Under the pieces are notes generated by a model. It had not been told where the DNA came from. It searched no databases and saw only the letters and a list, made by a program, of their open reading frames with translations. DNA of 7,366 nucleotides from Methylomicrobium sp. (GTDB lineage Bacteria > Pseudomonadota > Gammaproteobacteria > Methylococcales > Methylomonadaceae), in contig SLIO01000178.1 in NCBI GenBank assembly GCA_007135635.1, positions 1 through 7,366 on the forward strand, in the 5' to 3' direction. A program made the position numbers and the translations under genes. Of the stretch, positions 6,006-7,366 are shown in pieces (the stretch's first letter is position 1; the number at the start of each line of letters is the position of its first letter).

Positions 6006-7304
6006 TCAATAATTTTGCCCGGAACATTTTTTTGTTTCGGTATTAAAGTTGCCACACATAATAGGCGGGGTCCAATCAGCAATGATCGGCTTGCTTTCCG
6101 GCAGAAAATCCGACCAGGCGTCGCCCGGTACCAATTTATTGGTTTGCCAAACGGTCAAGAACTGGCCATCTTCCTGAATCTCGCCGATCAATACCGGCTT
6201 GGTGATGTGGTGGTTCGGCAGCATTTTTGAGATACCACCGGTCAAGTTCGGAGCCTCGACGCCGATGATCGCCTTTTGGACGGCATCCGGGTCGGTCGAA
6301 CCGGCCTTTTCGACCGCCTTGACCCACATATTGAAGCCGATGTAATGCGCTTCCATCGGATCGTTGGTTACACGTTTCGGGTTCTTGATGAACTCATGCC
6401 ATTGCTTGATGAATTCGGCGTTCTTGGTCGTATCGACACTCATGAAATAATTCCAGGCAGCAAGATGCCCGACCAACGGTTTAGTATCGATACCGGACAG
6501 CTCCTCTTCGCCGACTGAAAACGCAACGACCGGAATGTCCTCGGCGGCAATGCCTTGGTTGCCCAATTCCTTATAGAAAGGAATGTTGGCATCGCCGTTG
6601 ATCGTCGACACGACCGCAGTTTTCTTGCCGGCAGAACCAAATTTCTTGATATCCGACACGATGCTTTGCCAATCGGAATGACCGAACGGCGTGTAGTTGA
6701 TCATGATGTCCTTTTCATCAACGCCCTTGGCTTTCAGATAAGCTTCGAGGATCTTGTTAGTCGTGCGAGGATAGACATAATCGGTACCGGCCAAGACCCA
6801 ACGCTCAGCGCCGAAGTCGTTCATCAAATAATCCACAGCCGGAATCGCCTGCTGATTCGGCGCAGCGCCGGTGTAGAACACATTTTTCGACGATTCCTCG
6901 CCTTCGTATTGCACCGGATAGAACAACAGGCCGTTTAGCTCCTCGACGACCGGCAACACCGATTTACGCGACACCGACGTCCAACAACCGAAGATCGCCG
7001 CAACCTTGTCTTTGGTCAAGAGTTCGCGCGCTTTCTCGGCGAATAGAGGCCAGTTCGAGGCCGGGTCGACGACGACCGGTTCCAGCTTTTTGCCGAGCAA
7101 GCCGCCTTTTTTGTTCTGCTCCTCGATCAGCATCAGCATTGTATCTTTGAGCGTGGTTTCGCTGATCGCCATCGTGCCGGACAGAGAATGTAAGACACCG
7201 ACCTTGATTGTGTCTTCGGCTGAAGCGTTTGGAGCCGCAACCGTTAAGTGTGATGCAACGGCTGCAACGCTTAACAATTTAAGACTTTTTGATAGTTTCT
7301 TCAT
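6006..7304 (-). CDS. urtA: Urea ABC transporter substrate-binding protein UrtA
   Basis: UrtA is the periplasmic binding protein that captures urea (or short amides in related FmdD proteins) and delivers it to UrtBC. The 432 residues start with a Sec signal peptide (MKKLSKSLK, hydrophobic core, likely cleavage after ASA at 29). The type I periplasmic-binding fold of the branched-chain amino acid/amide group follows. Strong UrtA landmarks are IKVGVLHSLSGTMAISE (33-49), a FGCWTSVSRKSVLPV segment (105-119), YPVQYEGEESS (129-139), YTGAAPNQQAIPAVDYL (144-160), PMEAHYIGFNMWVKAVEKAG (316-335) and the C-terminal Cys417/Cys427 pair, which probably forms a disulfide. There is no lipobox, so it is soluble rather than anchored. 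The ATG at 7304 has GGGAA about 7 nt upstream. It is the first urt gene, with 132 bp before urtB. A promoter is not visible in the short upstream stretch. Confidence 0.97.
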   Translation of the reverse strand: MKKLSKSLKLLSVAAVASHLTVAAPNASAEDTIKVGVLHSLSGTMAISETTLKDTMLMLIEEQNKKGGLLGKKLEPVVVDPASNWPLFAEKARELLTKDKVAAIFGCWTSVSRKSVLPVVEELNGLLFYPVQYEGEESSKNVFYTGAAPNQQAIPAVDYLMNDFGAERWVLAGTDYVYPRTTNKILEAYLKAKGVDEKDIMINYTPFGHSDWQSIVSDIKKFGSAGKKTAVVSTINGDANIPFYKELGNQGIAAEDIPVVAFSVGEEELSGIDTKPLVGHLAAWNYFMSVDTTKNAEFIKQWHEFIKNPKRVTNDPMEAHYIGFNMWVKAVEKAGSTDPDAVQKAIIGVEAPNLTGGISKMLPNHHITKPVLIGEIQEDGQFLTVWQTNKLVPGDAWSDFLPESKPIIADWTPPIMCGNFNTETKKCSGQNY

Positions 7305-7328
7305 AGTATATTCCCGATGGAATTGAAA

Positions 7329-7366
7329 TTAGATTTGGTACTGAAAGCCAAGAAGGAAGGCATTGA
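7329..7366 (-). CDS. C-terminal tail of a possible outer-membrane beta-barrel protein (partial)
   Basis: Only 11 codons and a TAA stop are inside the window, reading NAFLLGFQYQI. Counting from the end, residues 1, 3, 5, 7 and 9 are I, Y, F, L and F. This is the alternating pattern of the final beta-strand that the Bam machinery recognises in outer-membrane proteins, although a terminal Ile is less usual than Phe. The stop is 24 nt before the urtA ATG, so it could be the first gene of the same operon. In Methylophilus the porin FmdC precedes the amide-binding protein FmdD, which makes a urea/amide porin plausible here. With so few codons this could be chance; the identification is tentative. 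Confidence 0.4.
   Translation of the reverse strand, partial: NAFLLGFQYQI

Noticed and set aside
1..7366. CRISPR arrays, insertion sequences, tRNA or rRNA genes
   Set aside because: No spaced direct repeats, transposase motifs, terminal inverted repeats or structural RNA features were seen; the window is almost fully occupied by the urea genes.

Overview
This window carries a urea-uptake operon running into a urease accessory operon. Every supported gene is on the minus strand, so transcription runs from right to left. In order of transcription it holds: the last few codons of what may be an outer-membrane beta-barrel protein; urtA, urtB, urtC, urtD and urtE (the complete high-affinity urea ABC transporter); a gap of about 155 bp; a HupE/UreJ-family membrane protein; and ureD, which is cut by the left edge. 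The urease structural genes would be expected just beyond the left edge.

The gene order, the Gram-negative signal peptides, the periplasmic binding protein and the intermediate G+C content fit a gammaproteobacterium. A methylotroph or methanotroph of the Methylococcales is my best guess, because the protein wording and the urt-ureJ-ureD order resemble that group. This is inference; there is no phylogenetic marker in the window.

Right part (about 4.2-7.37 kb): a possible OMP tail ends 24 nt before urtA. UrtA is the secreted urea-binding protein. A 132-bp gap with a 12-bp hairpin and a duplicated Shine-Dalgarno segment separates it from urtB, a LivH-type permease with a large periplasmic N-terminal domain. 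Middle part (about 1.5-4.2 kb): urtC, urtD and urtE are packed with gaps or overlaps of a few bases (2-nt gap, ATGA overlap, TAATG overlap), so they are translationally coupled. UrtE has an insertion of about 26 residues relative to the usual length. Left part (1-1.48 kb): a non-coding gap with a three-unit 8-nt repeat and a 12-bp AT palindrome precedes hupE/ureJ, whose stop codon adjoins or overlaps the non-ATG start of ureD.

How they work together: the porin, if real, would let urea cross the outer membrane. UrtA captures it, and UrtBC with the ATPases UrtDE import it. Urease hydrolyses it to ammonia and CO2. HupE/UreJ probably supplies nickel, and UreD helps insert it into urease. I saw no exotic defence, mobile or CRISPR system. 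The items worth a second look are the UrtE insertion, the urtA-urtB intercistronic structures, the repeat upstream of hupE, and the truncated upstream gene.
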